Shown here: one piece after another, positions 52,362 through 61,521 of the stretch | Position numbering within the stretch: the first letter of the stretch is position 1 | Layout: each line of letters starts with the position of its first letter | From: Polyangiaceae bacterium | Lineage (GTDB): Bacteria; Myxococcota_A; Polyangia; Polyangiales; Polyangiaceae | Assembly (NCBI GenBank): GCA_016712345.1 | Contig: JADJRH010000011.1 | Coordinates: 3,844,001-3,908,000, forward strand | Length of the DNA: 64,000 nucleotides | Direction: 5' to 3' | Notes under the pieces: model-generated | The model's database searches: none | What the model saw: only the letters and a program-made list of their open reading frames with translations | What the model was told of the DNA's origin: nothing | Translations under genes and position numbers: made by a program

Positions 52362-52518
52362 CTTGAAGGGTGATCCCAAGGCCGACGCGAAGAAAGACGA
52401 CGCGAAGAAAGATCCGCGCGACGCGAAGAAAGACGACAAGAAGCCTGCCATCGTGATCGCGCCGAAGAAGGACGACAAGAAACCCACTCCCAAAGTGGTG
52501 ATCAAACCGCGGAAGTAA
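52219..52518 (+). CDS. Papain-like lipoprotein, C-terminal tail after a frameshift
   Basis: This frame supplies the real tail of the previous gene. If the T at 52197 is extra, the join reads QKE-LTKDDDDVEMKGNKFG. It has a short beta segment (NVTALAGKGKPIKLDKVVLK) and a strongly charged tail of Lys/Asp repeats (KKDDAKKDPRDAKKDDKKP). No own ribosome site. Treat as part of one gene 50688-52518, about 609 residues. Confidence 0.75.
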   Translation: MEMKGNKFGKANEAHTVNVTALAGKGKPIKLDKVVLKVKPKFGAKKDDLKGDPKADAKKDDAKKDPRDAKKDDKKPAIVIAPKKDDKKPTPKVVIKPRK

Positions 52519-52548
52519 CGTTTCGCTCCCGCACCTGTCTCACCGGCA

Positions 52549-52584
52549 GCCCTCGCCCAACCGCGGCGGGGGCTTCGGTTTTTT
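52549..52584 (+). terminator. Rho-independent terminator after the papain-like gene
   Basis: GCCCTCGCC (52549-52557) pairs with GGCGGGGGC (52565-52573) with one wobble, followed by TTCGGTTTTTT. This is the best classic terminator in the window and ends the plus-strand transcript before the converging TPR gene. Confidence 0.75.
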
Positions 52585-52638
52585 GTGGCATTCTTCAGCT
52601 TGGACCAACGGCGAACATCTCACGCCACACGAGCGAGG

Positions 52639-54357
52639 CTATCCGGCGGCGGCTTCGAGGCGCGAACGCAGGGTGGCGTCGGTGCTCTTCAGGTGGCGCT
52701 GGAGCTTGAGCACAATCTCGGAGTCTTGCTGCGAGGCCACTCGAACCATGTGCCGAACGCCTTCGGGGGACGGAGTGTACACCGGCGATCCGTTCGCGTC
52801 TCGCTCAACTGTTTCGTAGAACACGGCCACAATCACGCCTGGGTCGGGAACATCACCAACTGTCATATCGAGATGGAGCGGCTCGCCCGCGAAATCGCAG
52901 AGCAGACATCGCGGCCCCATCGCGCGCAGATCGACTTCCGTTTCAACGGAGGGCGCATCGCCGCCGCGCCGGTGTTCTTGCACCGAGATCGACTGCAAAA
53001 CGAAGAGGAGGGACACGTCACCGGGCAGCTTGTGCAACACGAGCGCCGATGCGCTCACGCCGCCTCGACGCACGCTGCCAATCAACACCAAGAGCGATCG
53101 AGCCACGTGATGTGCAACGCTGATGATCGCCGTGGCGCCCGAACCCGGCATTCGATCTCCCACCACCTTTTCGCGCGCAAATGTGAGCCACTTGCGAATG
53201 TCGGCGTCGGTTGGAGCGAGCGATTCAGCATATTCGAGCGCGCGAATGGCCGCTTCGATTGGACCGTTCATGGCCAACGCCTGACCGTAGACGAAGTGAG
53301 GGTTGGGATCGTCCGGGAAGAGCCAGCGCACGCCCGCCAGAAGCTTCACAACCAGGTCGAAGCGCTGTCGCGCGAGAGCCACCACGGCGAGGTGCATTTG
53401 TCCGTCCCACGCGCACGGGTGCGTGTGCGCGTAGCGCGACAACATTTCAAAACCTCGCTCTGAGTCCTGTTTCGCGACCGCAAGCGCGCTTTCGAGCTTG
53501 CGAGCGTTTCGAAACTCCGAACAAAGCTCCCAAAGGCTCGCCGTCGCCGCCTGACGAACTTCGCGCGGCGGCCCATCGGCTTCTCCGCGACCACACTCGC
53601 GAACCACTGCGAGATAGTCTGCCGCCGCTTCCACGCGACGCCCCGGATCGCGCATGAGAATCGCTGCGCGCTGCATCCGTGCGGCCACGTGCCGAGGAGC
53701 GAGGCGCAGCACTTCGTTGAGGCGGCGGAGGGCGCTGTCGTCGTCACCGAGTTCGCGCATTTCGTAAACGGCGATTGCCACCTGAGCCGCTGCAAACGAA
53801 TCACCGCGAACGCCTTCAAGGAGGGGTGCTGCATGCGCAAACCCCTGCTCGCGTGCAACCTTCATCGCGAGGTCAAACGCCTCCTGAGAGCGGCGGCGGC
53901 GAACTTCGGGGGAGAGCCACGCCGGAACGAAAGTGCCCGCTTCGTCGACATGCTGGTCAAACTTGGCGCGCAACACCGGATCGCGAAGCGCAAACCTGCG
54001 GAGCGTCTGCGCGAACACCGACACCGGCAACGGCGCGTCGGCTGCCTTGTTTTCGTAGACGAGACAAAGCACAACGCCGGGATCGGGAACTTCGCTGACG
54101 CGGGTTCCGGCGGGCAGATTTTCACCCGACCAGGAAGTGAGCGACGACCGCGTCTTCAGCTCATCGGCCGGACCGCGATCCATCATCAGTCGTGAGGTTG
54201 GGACACGCGGCGAGAAGAGCGTGCGCTCCTGCTCGGACGCCGCTTCGTACGCCGTTTTGAGCGAACGTTCGACGGGAACGGCGCGGATGGGCGTGGCGGC
54301 CGGGTACATCTTTCCGCCTCTCAGGAACCCCATCAGCACAAGCAGGTCTCGCCGCAT
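52639..54357 (-). CDS. TPR protein with similar N- and C-terminal modules
   Basis: A 572-residue protein. The start MRRDLLVLMGFLRGGKMY at 54357 is chosen because it matches an internal segment near residue 440 (ARSLLVLIGSVRRGG). The two ends share a second motif, VPDPGVVLCLVYE and VPDPGVIVAVFYE, so one module of about 90 residues occurs at both ends. Between them are TPR-like repeats (CAWDGQMHLAVVALARQRFD, VRWLFPDDPNPHFVYGQALA). No signal peptide. Unknown function; it may be a large bacterial scaffold. It lies downstream of ssb in the same direction. Confidence 0.78.
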   Translation of the reverse strand: MRRDLLVLMGFLRGGKMYPAATPIRAVPVERSLKTAYEAASEQERTLFSPRVPTSRLMMDRGPADELKTRSSLTSWSGENLPAGTRVSEVPDPGVVLCLVYENKAADAPLPVSVFAQTLRRFALRDPVLRAKFDQHVDEAGTFVPAWLSPEVRRRRSQEAFDLAMKVAREQGFAHAAPLLEGVRGDSFAAAQVAIAVYEMRELGDDDSALRRLNEVLRLAPRHVAARMQRAAILMRDPGRRVEAAADYLAVVRECGRGEADGPPREVRQAATASLWELCSEFRNARKLESALAVAKQDSERGFEMLSRYAHTHPCAWDGQMHLAVVALARQRFDLVVKLLAGVRWLFPDDPNPHFVYGQALAMNGPIEAAIRALEYAESLAPTDADIRKWLTFAREKVVGDRMPGSGATAIISVAHHVARSLLVLIGSVRRGGVSASALVLHKLPGDVSLLFVLQSISVQEHRRGGDAPSVETEVDLRAMGPRCLLCDFAGEPLHLDMTVGDVPDPGVIVAVFYETVERDANGSPVYTPSPEGVRHMVRVASQQDSEIVLKLQRHLKSTDATLRSRLEAAAG

Positions 54358-54420
54358 CTGGCAGCTCGGCAGGATGCATGCACGCCGCGCAAAACGGAAC
54401 CCCCTTTGCCTATCGATTTG

Positions 54421-54469
54421 GGGGGCGGCGCGCGAACGGCCCGAAAAGGGCCGTTCGCGCGCCGCCCCC
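54421..54469. repeat. Perfect 22-bp stem hairpin between ssb and the TPR gene
   Basis: The left arm 54421-54442 begins GGGGGCGGCGCGCGAACGG, the loop is GAAAA (54443-54447) and the right arm 54448-54469 is its exact complement. No T run follows on the minus strand. It lies in the gap after ssb. Confidence 0.9.
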
Positions 54470-54517
54470 ACGTTCACGCCTTTGGCCGCCGGCCGAGGCG
54501 CGGAATCACAGCGCCCG

Positions 54518-55183
54518 TCACGCCGAAAGGCTCATCGGAGCCCCGCCCGGAGTCCGGGGGCGGCGACGCGGCGTGGGTACTTCCGCCGCGGGCGGCGACC
54601 CATTTCGCGGCGGCCGACGCTCCGAAGGCGGCGCGTCGCGCGGCTCGTTTGTCGGCGGGCCCAAAGGGTTTTCTTTCGCAGGCCCTCCGGGTACCGAGCG
54701 TTCATCGCGTCGCGGACCGGTGAAATCGCTGTTAAATCCGGTTCGCTCCAACGCACGATCGCCGCTCAAACTGCCCGCCTCGTCGAATCGCGACGGCGAA
54801 AAACCGTCGTCATCGTCGTTGGAACTTGCCGTTTCGCGCGACGAAGATGCCAGGTTTCGCCCGCCGAGCACCACGTCGTTGGCAATGATCGACGTCGAGT
54901 AGCGACGCTCGTTGTCTCGCTCGTATTGGCTTGTTTCAAGGCGTCCCTCCACGAGAAGCAGCGAACCCTTCTTGAGAACCTTCGCCAGGCCCTCCGCCCG
55001 CTTGCCAAAAACAGCGATCCGGTGCCATTCGGTGTGCTGCTCGAACGACCCGTCTTTCGCCTGGCGAAACGAGTTTGTGGCAAGCCGGAAGTTCATCACT
55101 GTCACTCCCGAAGTTGTTTTTCGAAGTTCCGGATCCTGACCGACGTTCCCAAAAAGCGTGACCCTGTTCATTCCTCTGCTCAT
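54518..55183 (-). CDS. ssb: Single-stranded DNA-binding protein (SSB)
   Basis: A 221-residue SSB. The OB fold is clear (MNRVTLFGNVGQDPELRKTT, FRLATNSFRQ, TEWHRIAVFGKRAEGLAKVL, LLLVEGRLETSQYE). It binds single-stranded DNA in replication and repair. The start at 55183 has AGAGGGA upstream. The tail of about 100 residues is Pro/Arg/Ser-rich and ends in GGAPMSLSA; the acidic tip (DDDIPF-like) that most bacterial SSBs use to bind partner proteins is missing. recA lies just upstream in the same direction. Confidence 0.9.
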   Translation of the reverse strand: MSRGMNRVTLFGNVGQDPELRKTTSGVTVMNFRLATNSFRQAKDGSFEQHTEWHRIAVFGKRAEGLAKVLKKGSLLLVEGRLETSQYERDNERRYSTSIIANDVVLGGRNLASSSRETASSNDDDDGFSPSRFDEAGSLSGDRALERTGFNSDFTGPRRDERSVPGGPAKENPLGPPTNEPRDAPPSERRPPRNGSPPAAEVPTPRRRPRTPGGAPMSLSA

Positions 55184-55257
55184 GACACTTATCCCTCTCG
55201 TTTTTTCTCTCTGTTCGTTCAATGTGTACACAGTTAGACCAATGACTCGGAGGCGCC

Positions 55258-56292
55258 TCAGGCGGCCAGCGCTTCACGCCCCGCAGTTCGCGCCGCACCG
55301 CGCCGTTCTTCAGCTTTGGCGAGCACAGCGGTCCGCAGCGACGCGATGAGCGCCGGTCGACCGTTCAAAGCGTCGCGGGCACGTTCGCGGCCATGCCCAA
55401 GCTGTTCACCGCCGTACGAAAGGTACGCTCCGTTTTTTTCGACAACGTTGTGGGCAACCGCTTGGTCGAGAACTTCACCCGGCACGTCGATGCCGCCGCC
55501 CCAACGCATGTCGAACTCCGCTTCGCGAAAGGGCGGCGCAAGCTTGTTCTTCACAACCTTCACGCGCGTCCGAACGCCGACGGTTTCATCGCCGTTCTTG
55601 ATTTGACCGGCGCGTCGCACGTCGAGCCGCATGCTCGCGTAGAACTTGAGCGCGTTGCCGCCCGTGGTCGTCTCCGGGTTGCCAAACGTGACGCCGATCT
55701 TCTGGCGCAGCTGATTGATGAAAATCAGCGTGGTGCCTGTTCGGTGCGCCACGCCCGTCACTTTGCGAAGCGCCTGACTCATGAGCCGCGCCTGCAAACC
55801 CATGTGCGGATCGCCCATGTCCCCTTCGATCTCCGCCTTTGGAACAAGCGCCGCGACAGAATCGATCACAACGAGATCCACAGCACCGGAACGCGCCAGG
55901 GACTCGGTGATCTCAAGCGCCTGTTCACCGTTGTCGGGCTGCGAAACGAGAACCCGACTGCAATCGACGCCGATCGTTCGTGCGTACGCAACGTCCAGAG
56001 CGTGTTCGGCGTCGATGAACGCCGCCGCCCCACCCGCGCGCTGAACTTCTCGAATAGCGTGCAACGTGAGAGTCGTTTTGCCGCTCGACTCCGGCCCATA
56101 AACCTCAATGATTCGCCCACGCGGAAAACCCCCGCCCAGCGCGATATCGAGGCCCAACGAACCACTTGAGATTGTCTCGACCTGTTGGCCGTCGGCTTCT
56201 TCGCCGAGGGTCATGATGGCACCTTTGCCGTATTGTTTTTCAATGTTCAAAATGGCCGTTTTCAGCGCTTTTGCTCGTTCATTTGTGTCCAT
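55258..56292 (-). CDS. recA: Recombinase RecA
   Basis: A 344-residue RecA from ATG 56292 (CAGGAG upstream). Walker A is GPESSGKTT; other RecA signatures are ALDVAYARTIGVD, QPDNGEQALEI, the Walker B VDLVVIDSVAALVP and NQLRQKIGVTFGNPETTTGG. It forms filaments on single-stranded DNA for strand exchange and stimulates LexA self-cleavage. The C-terminal end is Ala/Arg-rich rather than acidic. ssb follows 75 bases on, with a GTGTACAC palindrome (55224-55231) in the gap. Confidence 0.96.
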   Translation of the reverse strand: MDTNERAKALKTAILNIEKQYGKGAIMTLGEEADGQQVETISSGSLGLDIALGGGFPRGRIIEVYGPESSGKTTLTLHAIREVQRAGGAAAFIDAEHALDVAYARTIGVDCSRVLVSQPDNGEQALEITESLARSGAVDLVVIDSVAALVPKAEIEGDMGDPHMGLQARLMSQALRKVTGVAHRTGTTLIFINQLRQKIGVTFGNPETTTGGNALKFYASMRLDVRRAGQIKNGDETVGVRTRVKVVKNKLAPPFREAEFDMRWGGGIDVPGEVLDQAVAHNVVEKNGAYLSYGGEQLGHGRERARDALNGRPALIASLRTAVLAKAEERRGAARTAGREALAA

Positions 56293-56431
56293 TTTCGACT
56301 CCTGAGTTGCGCACCTCCGGATGCGCCCGATCACACGTTTTCTGTTGAAGCCGCCGGGGACAGCTCCGCCTCATTTCCGGCCCATGGCCGGCCGCCGCGG
56401 CACCCGAGGCCGGGTACCGCGCACGCTCTTT

Positions 56432-57982
56432 TCAAGCCGCCGCAGACTCGCGCATTGCGTACACACGCCGATCCAACAGCCGCAGTTGGATGGCTTCGGC
56501 GACGTGTTCGTTTCGGACTTCGCCGCACCCAGCCAGATCCGCGATTGTGCGCGCCACGCGAAGAATCTTGTTGTAGGCGCGCGCCGACAGACCGAGCGAA
56601 TCCACCGCTCGCTCAAGCAGATCTCGGCAACCCGCATCAAGGCGCGCAACGCGGGCCAGGTCGGCCGCGGTGAGTACACTGTTGTGCGTCGCACGCACTT
56701 CGCCCCGACGAGCCCGATCGGTTTGAACGGCGCGCGCCGCGCAAACTCGCGCCCGGACGATTGTCGACGATTCGCCGGGTGCGCCCCCCACAAGATCGGG
56801 GATCGATACCGGCCGCATCGCGAGCTGAAGGTCCATTCGATCCAACAGCGGCCCCGACAGACGCGCTCGATAGGCGCGCACGCGTTCTTCGGAGCAAACG
56901 CACGCTCGCGAGGGATCGCCGTGAAACCCGCACGGACATGGATTGGCCGCGGCGACGAAAAGGGGGCGAGCCGGAAACGTGGCCCGGCCGCGCGCGCGAC
57001 ACACGGTTACAACACCGTCTTCGAGCGGCTGTCGAAGCGCCTCCAGAGCACCGCGACGCAACTCGGCCACCTCATCCAAAAACAAACAGCCGAGGTGCGC
57101 CAGCGACACTTCTCCTGGACGAATGGGTTCGCCGCCGCCGATCAATCCAACAGGGCTCACCGTGTGATGCGGCGCCCGAAACGGTCGCTCCGAAAGAATC
57201 CCCGACGCCGGAACAAGCCCGACAGTCGAGTGAATTGCTGTCACCTCAAGCGCTTCGTCATCCGACAGCGGAGGCAAGATCGTGGGCAATCGACGCGCCG
57301 CCATTGTTTTTCCGCACCCAGGCGGCCCGATGAACAACAGGTTGTGTGCCCCGGCGGCTGCGATCTCGAGCGCTCGCCGTACAGCGTGTTGGCCACGCAA
57401 CTCGGACAGATCCACATCGAGTTGGGATGTGGGGGCGCGCGCCGCCGGCGCTTCAACGAACGGCAACGGCTGCTCCCCCGTGAAATGGCGAACCACGTCC
57501 GACAAGTGGCCGGCGGCGCGCGCCCCCGCCCCCATCACACGTGCCGCTTCGGCCGCATTTCCTTGAGGTACCACAGCCTCCTCAACGCCCAATGTGTACA
57601 CATTTCGAAGAATCGGCAGCACACCTCGAACACGTTGAATGGCTCCCGAAAGCGACAGCTCACCCAAAACCGCCACGCCCCGAAGGCGTTCCGCCGGAAT
57701 GCGACCCAGCGCACCGAGCACGCCCAACGCGATCGCCAAGTCGAACGACCCGCCGCTTTTTCTCAGGTCCGCCGGCGCGAGGTTGACAGTGATGACGTAT
57801 TCATCGAGCTGCACGCCGAGCTGCAACAACGCGGATCGAACACGAACGCGGCTCTCGCGAACGCTCGCTTCAGGGAGGCCGACCAGATTGAACTGTGCGA
57901 TCCCCCGACCGGAATCAACCTCGACATGAACCGGCTGCGGATCGAGGCCGAGAAGAGAAAACGTAAGCACCGTCGCTTGCAT
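56432..57982 (-). CDS. comM: YifB/ComM-family Mg-chelatase-like AAA ATPase
   Basis: A 516-residue protein with the YifB build: an N-terminal S5-like domain (GIAQFNLVGLPEASVRESR, ITVNLAPADLRKSGGSFDLA), an AAA core with Walker A FIGPPGCGKTMAA and Walker B LFLDEVAEL, and a C-terminal helical domain (AYNKILRVARTIADLAG). Four Cys lie in NPCPCGFHGDPSRACVC. ComM is a hexameric helicase that helps integrate taken-up DNA by branch migration. It lies upstream of recA in the same direction, 139 bases apart, which fits a recombination role. Confidence 0.92.
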   Translation of the reverse strand: MQATVLTFSLLGLDPQPVHVEVDSGRGIAQFNLVGLPEASVRESRVRVRSALLQLGVQLDEYVITVNLAPADLRKSGGSFDLAIALGVLGALGRIPAERLRGVAVLGELSLSGAIQRVRGVLPILRNVYTLGVEEAVVPQGNAAEAARVMGAGARAAGHLSDVVRHFTGEQPLPFVEAPAARAPTSQLDVDLSELRGQHAVRRALEIAAAGAHNLLFIGPPGCGKTMAARRLPTILPPLSDDEALEVTAIHSTVGLVPASGILSERPFRAPHHTVSPVGLIGGGEPIRPGEVSLAHLGCLFLDEVAELRRGALEALRQPLEDGVVTVCRARGRATFPARPLFVAAANPCPCGFHGDPSRACVCSEERVRAYRARLSGPLLDRMDLQLAMRPVSIPDLVGGAPGESSTIVRARVCAARAVQTDRARRGEVRATHNSVLTAADLARVARLDAGCRDLLERAVDSLGLSARAYNKILRVARTIADLAGCGEVRNEHVAEAIQLRLLDRRVYAMRESAAA

Positions 57983-58166
57983 GCCGAGCAGAGATTGCGA
58001 GAGGCATGCCCGCTCAAAAGTCCTTTAATTTACGAGGAATCATTCGCGGCGATGACATCGGCCGACACTTTCAACATGTCGGCCGACACCTGGGCTTCGG
58101 ACCGCACGCGTTGCGAGGATGAACGCTCGACCGCGCGCGCATCCGCACGTAGGCTTGGGCTCTCGG

Positions 58167-59744
58167 ATGACGGAGTGGCTCACCCTACCCCGCGTGTTTC
58201 TAGTCGCCGCGCCGGTCGCGATGGTGCTCGCAGCGAACGCACTCGCCGCCGGGGAGCGCCGTGCCAAAGCGCAGCGCGCGCGCGACGCACTCGGCCCTCC
58301 GACCCGCGATGCGGAACAGGCGACCGTAGGCGCTCGCGTCATCCTCGAAGGTACACTTCAATCCAATTCCGAACCGTGCGCGCGGTTTGAAGATGGGCAC
58401 GCCGCCGCGGCCGTCACAGTCGAAGCGGAAGGGTTTCGCGCCGCGTTTGCACCGCCGGATGTTCGAGTGAACTGGGCCATCGGCGAAATCGAAAAAATGT
58501 TCATCGCGAAGAGCGCGCGCGCTTCCGATCTCTCGCTTGTCGTCGGCAAAGAAACCATTGCCCTTGAAGGCGCCGTCGACGTGCTCGTCGGCTCGCACGA
58601 AATGGATCCGAACGCCCCATTTGCATCGCTTTCCCCGGCCGTTCGCGAACGGATCACCCTCGTCGCGGGTGCGGACGCCGTGCCGGGTGCCACCGCCTGG
58701 GCGCCCGTTCTGAGCCGCCCGCTGTTTCGAAGCGTTGCCGAGGGTACACGCGTGCGCGTGGCCGGCACCCTCACCAAGCGAAGCGAAGGTGATCGCACCG
58801 GCTACCGCGAACGAGGCAAGTTCGCACTTATCGGCGACGAAGATCATCCACTCGTGATCGCGTTTGCGGGAGCGCCTTCGTACGGCGGAGCATTCGCCGC
58901 CGTCGCGCGCGGCGTGCGGCGCACCTCCGCTCTCGGCGCTGTTGTCTTCGTCATCGTCGCCTTTTCGCTCGTCGGCATTGTCTTGGCGCGCGCCCACCAT
59001 GCGGCACTCCACAAGCCGCGCGGCACGCCGGCGCCCATGGCGGGAATGGGTGCGGTGCGGCCGCTCGCCGACCCGGAAAGGTGCGCGGTGCTCAAGCGCG
59101 AATACGACGCATCCACCACCGTGCTCACGTCATGTTCGAGCGATGCGCAGTGCACGTCGGAAACTCGCGGCGGCGCATTTTTCGGCCTCGAAGGATGCCA
59201 CCGATTTCGCAACCGCGAGGTGTCGGCGGCGCGTCTCGATCCCATCGAAGAAATGTGGATGAGAGAAGGGTGCGCCACGTCGTTTGAGCTTTGCCCGCCG
59301 GCACCGCCCGCCGTGTGTACACAAGGTCAATGCGCTGAATTGCCCCCTGAGCCGATACCGCGTTCCTGGAGGCGTGAAGGTGACGCCGGTCTTTTCTTTT
59401 TCTATGTGCCCGCGGGTGTACACCGGATCGATGCGGGCGGGCTCGACACCGACCTCGCCGTCTACCGCGGCAATGGGATTGAAATTACAACCGAGGTCGG
59501 TCAATACGCTCCCGCCCCAACCGAAGAGCACGAAGGGCGCGTCGTTACAATCGGCGGCCAACAGGCGGAGGTAACACGTTCAAGTCGAAACATGACAGTC
59601 GTTTTCGACCTCAACGACCTTTGCAAGAATACCAACTGTGCGTTCGTCGGCGTTGACCGGCGGCTCTCGCTGCGCGCTCGGTGCGAGAGCCAAGAATCCT
59701 GCGAGGACGCCTGGATTTCCTTGTCAAGCGTACACTTCTGGTAA
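58167..59744 (+). CDS. Membrane protein with two transmembrane segments and Cys-rich C-terminal region
   Basis: A 525-residue protein from ATG 58167. One helix lies near the N-terminus (LPRVFLVAAPVAMVLAANAL), another near 270 (ALGAVVFVIVAFSLVGIVLA). Between them is a beta-rich domain (ARVILEGTLQSNSEPCARFE, GTRVRVAGTLTKRSEGD). That layout is reminiscent of GIDE-type proteins but I cannot confirm it. The C-terminal 230 residues have paired cysteines (VLTSCSSDAQCTSE, LCKNTNC, RARCESQESCEDAW) and probably fold outside the cytoplasm. Function unknown. Confidence 0.75.
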   Translation: MTEWLTLPRVFLVAAPVAMVLAANALAAGERRAKAQRARDALGPPTRDAEQATVGARVILEGTLQSNSEPCARFEDGHAAAAVTVEAEGFRAAFAPPDVRVNWAIGEIEKMFIAKSARASDLSLVVGKETIALEGAVDVLVGSHEMDPNAPFASLSPAVRERITLVAGADAVPGATAWAPVLSRPLFRSVAEGTRVRVAGTLTKRSEGDRTGYRERGKFALIGDEDHPLVIAFAGAPSYGGAFAAVARGVRRTSALGAVVFVIVAFSLVGIVLARAHHAALHKPRGTPAPMAGMGAVRPLADPERCAVLKREYDASTTVLTSCSSDAQCTSETRGGAFFGLEGCHRFRNREVSAARLDPIEEMWMREGCATSFELCPPAPPAVCTQGQCAELPPEPIPRSWRREGDAGLFFFYVPAGVHRIDAGGLDTDLAVYRGNGIEITTEVGQYAPAPTEEHEGRVVTIGGQQAEVTRSSRNMTVVFDLNDLCKNTNCAFVGVDRRLSLRARCESQESCEDAWISLSSVHFW

Positions 59745-59838
59745 AGGGCCGGTCCGAACGATGCGTACGCACGCCGAAACGCGGGCGGGCGCGATCGATT
59801 TATGAAATGATCCCAGGCTCCCACAGGAGTACCTCTTC

Positions 59839-60624
59839 ATGGCACAGCGAACACGCGCTCTCGTTCACTCATGGGCTCTGGCCGCTTCACTCTTGGGTCT
59901 ACTGAGCATTTCGGGGTGCGGTGGAACCGTCGTCGAAAACTCGGGTGGTGCTGCCGGAAGCGGCGGCACCGGTACCACAAGCGAGTTCACCACCGGCAGC
60001 ACCGGAGTGGGCGGCGGCCAAACGAGCACCGGCACAGGCGGCTCCGCGACAACAACAACGGGCACTGGCGGCTCCACAACAACAACGGGCACGGGCGGCT
60101 CCACAACCACCACAACAACAACCACCACAGGCGCCGGAGGTGGCCCGCCCGACTGCCCGGTCACCGAACCCATGGACGGCTCCATGTGCCCGTTCATCGG
60201 TCAAACATGCGACTTCAACGGCACCCAGTGCACCTGCGGATTCGGCGGTTGGAACTGCAATCCATGCCCCACTGACCAACCCATGATTGGCACTGCCTGC
60301 ATGGGCGGTGGCCCCGGCCCGGGCGGCGCCACAAAGTGCGTTTACGAAAACACACAATGCGTATGCAAGCAAAACGCATGGGATTGCGACGAGTGCCCCA
60401 TCGACCAGCCGCAAGACAATTCAGGATGCCAAGGAATGGGTGGACTTCAATGCATCTACGGCGCGATCACCTGCTCTTGCCAACAAGGGGATTGGAATTG
60501 CACCGAGCCCTGCCCCGGCGCTGAGCCCAACCCCGGCGATCCCTGCATGTTGCCCGGCATGCAACAATGCGTATACGGCATGACCACCTGCGTTTGTTTG
60601 CAAGGCGAGTTCTTCTGCAACTGA
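59839..60624 (+). CDS. Lipoprotein with Gly/Thr-rich linker and Cys-rich repeats
   Basis: A 261-residue lipoprotein with CAGGAG upstream of ATG 59839. The lipobox LLSISGC puts the lipid Cys at 27. A low-complexity stretch (about 33-100) is made of Gly, Ser and Thr only, with runs such as GTGGSTTTTGTGGS. The rest has four or five Cys-rich units (CDFNGTQCTCGFGGWNCNPC, CVYENTQCVCKQNAWDCDEC). The Gly/Thr stalk probably holds the domain away from the membrane. The repetitive DNA (ACAACAACGGGC type) may be prone to length change. Confidence 0.86.
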   Translation: MAQRTRALVHSWALAASLLGLLSISGCGGTVVENSGGAAGSGGTGTTSEFTTGSTGVGGGQTSTGTGGSATTTTGTGGSTTTTGTGGSTTTTTTTTTGAGGGPPDCPVTEPMDGSMCPFIGQTCDFNGTQCTCGFGGWNCNPCPTDQPMIGTACMGGGPGPGGATKCVYENTQCVCKQNAWDCDECPIDQPQDNSGCQGMGGLQCIYGAITCSCQQGDWNCTEPCPGAEPNPGDPCMLPGMQQCVYGMTTCVCLQGEFFCN

Positions 60625-60684
60625 CCTCCTGGGTAAAGCCGACAAAGCAATTGCGCCCCCGCTTGTTCCCCGGCATGAAGGCCC

Positions 60685-61506
60685 ATGCCAAGCCTTCAAG
60701 GAAAGACGATTTTTATCACCGGCGCGAGCCGTGGAATTGGCCTCGCCATCGCCCTGCGCGCCGCGCGCGACGGAGCGAACATCGCGATCGCGGCCAAAAC
60801 AACCGAACCTCACCCCAAACTTCCGGGCACCATTTATACAGCCGCCGAAGAGATCGAAAAAGCCGGCGGAAAGGCTCTCGCCTGCATCGTTGACGTGCGA
60901 GACGAACAGCAGATTGCCGCCGCCGTCGCAAAAACAGTAGAAACCTTCGGCGGCATTGACATCCTCATCAACAATGCGAGCGCCATCAGTCTGACAGGAA
61001 CCGTTTCTACTCCCATGAAGCGGTATGACCTAATGCACTCCATCAACACGCGCGGAACGTTCGCCTGCTCGCAGGCCTGCATTCCCCACCTCAAAAAGTC
61101 TAAAAACCCTCACATCCTCAACAACTCCCCTCCCCTCAACATGGCTGCTCGATGGTTTGCTCCCCATGTGGCCTATACAATGGCCAAGTATGGAATGAGC
61201 ATGTGCGTGCTCGGTATGGCCGAAGAGCTGAAGAGCGACGGCATTGCGGTAAACGCCTTATGGCCGCGCACCGTCATTGCCACAAGCGCCGTTCAAAATT
61301 TGTTGGGCGGCGACAACGCCATGCGCGGCGCGCGCACACCTGAAATCATGGCCGATGCTGCGTACACTATCCTCACAAAACCGAGCCGTGAGGTGACGGG
61401 TAACTTCTTTATCGACGACGAGGTATTGTCCAAAGAAGGCATTACCAACTTCGACAAGTATCAGGCCGTCCCCGGCGCCGACCTGATACCCGACTTTTTT
61501 GTATAA
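60685..61506 (+). CDS. SDR-family oxidoreductase, HSDL2-like
   Basis: A 273-residue SDR. It starts MPSLQGKTIFITGASRGIGL and continues RAARDGANIAIAAKTTEPHP, a segment characteristic of the HSDL2-like subgroup. Other marks are NNASAISLTGT, the unusual catalytic region ILNNSPPLNMAARWF with Tyr-x3-Lys in YTMAKYGMSM, and the end GNFFIDDEVL. Metazoan HSDL2 has a sterol-carrier domain that is absent here, so this is the core enzyme only. It probably acts on a fatty-acid or steroid-like substrate; the exact one is unknown. Confidence 0.88.
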   Translation: MPSLQGKTIFITGASRGIGLAIALRAARDGANIAIAAKTTEPHPKLPGTIYTAAEEIEKAGGKALACIVDVRDEQQIAAAVAKTVETFGGIDILINNASAISLTGTVSTPMKRYDLMHSINTRGTFACSQACIPHLKKSKNPHILNNSPPLNMAARWFAPHVAYTMAKYGMSMCVLGMAEELKSDGIAVNALWPRTVIATSAVQNLLGGDNAMRGARTPEIMADAAYTILTKPSREVTGNFFIDDEVLSKEGITNFDKYQAVPGADLIPDFFV

Positions 61507-61521
61507 GCCAACCTACCCAAA

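Noticed and set aside
54470..54560. SSB acidic tip in another frame (a DEPF string)
   Set aside because: The string is not at a frame end and continues for many residues, so it is probably coincidence.
56321..58390. A 689-codon open frame on the plus strand opposite comM
   Set aside because: It is antisense to a clear YifB/ComM gene, has Arg/Pro/His-rich composition typical of GC-driven antisense frames and no domain.
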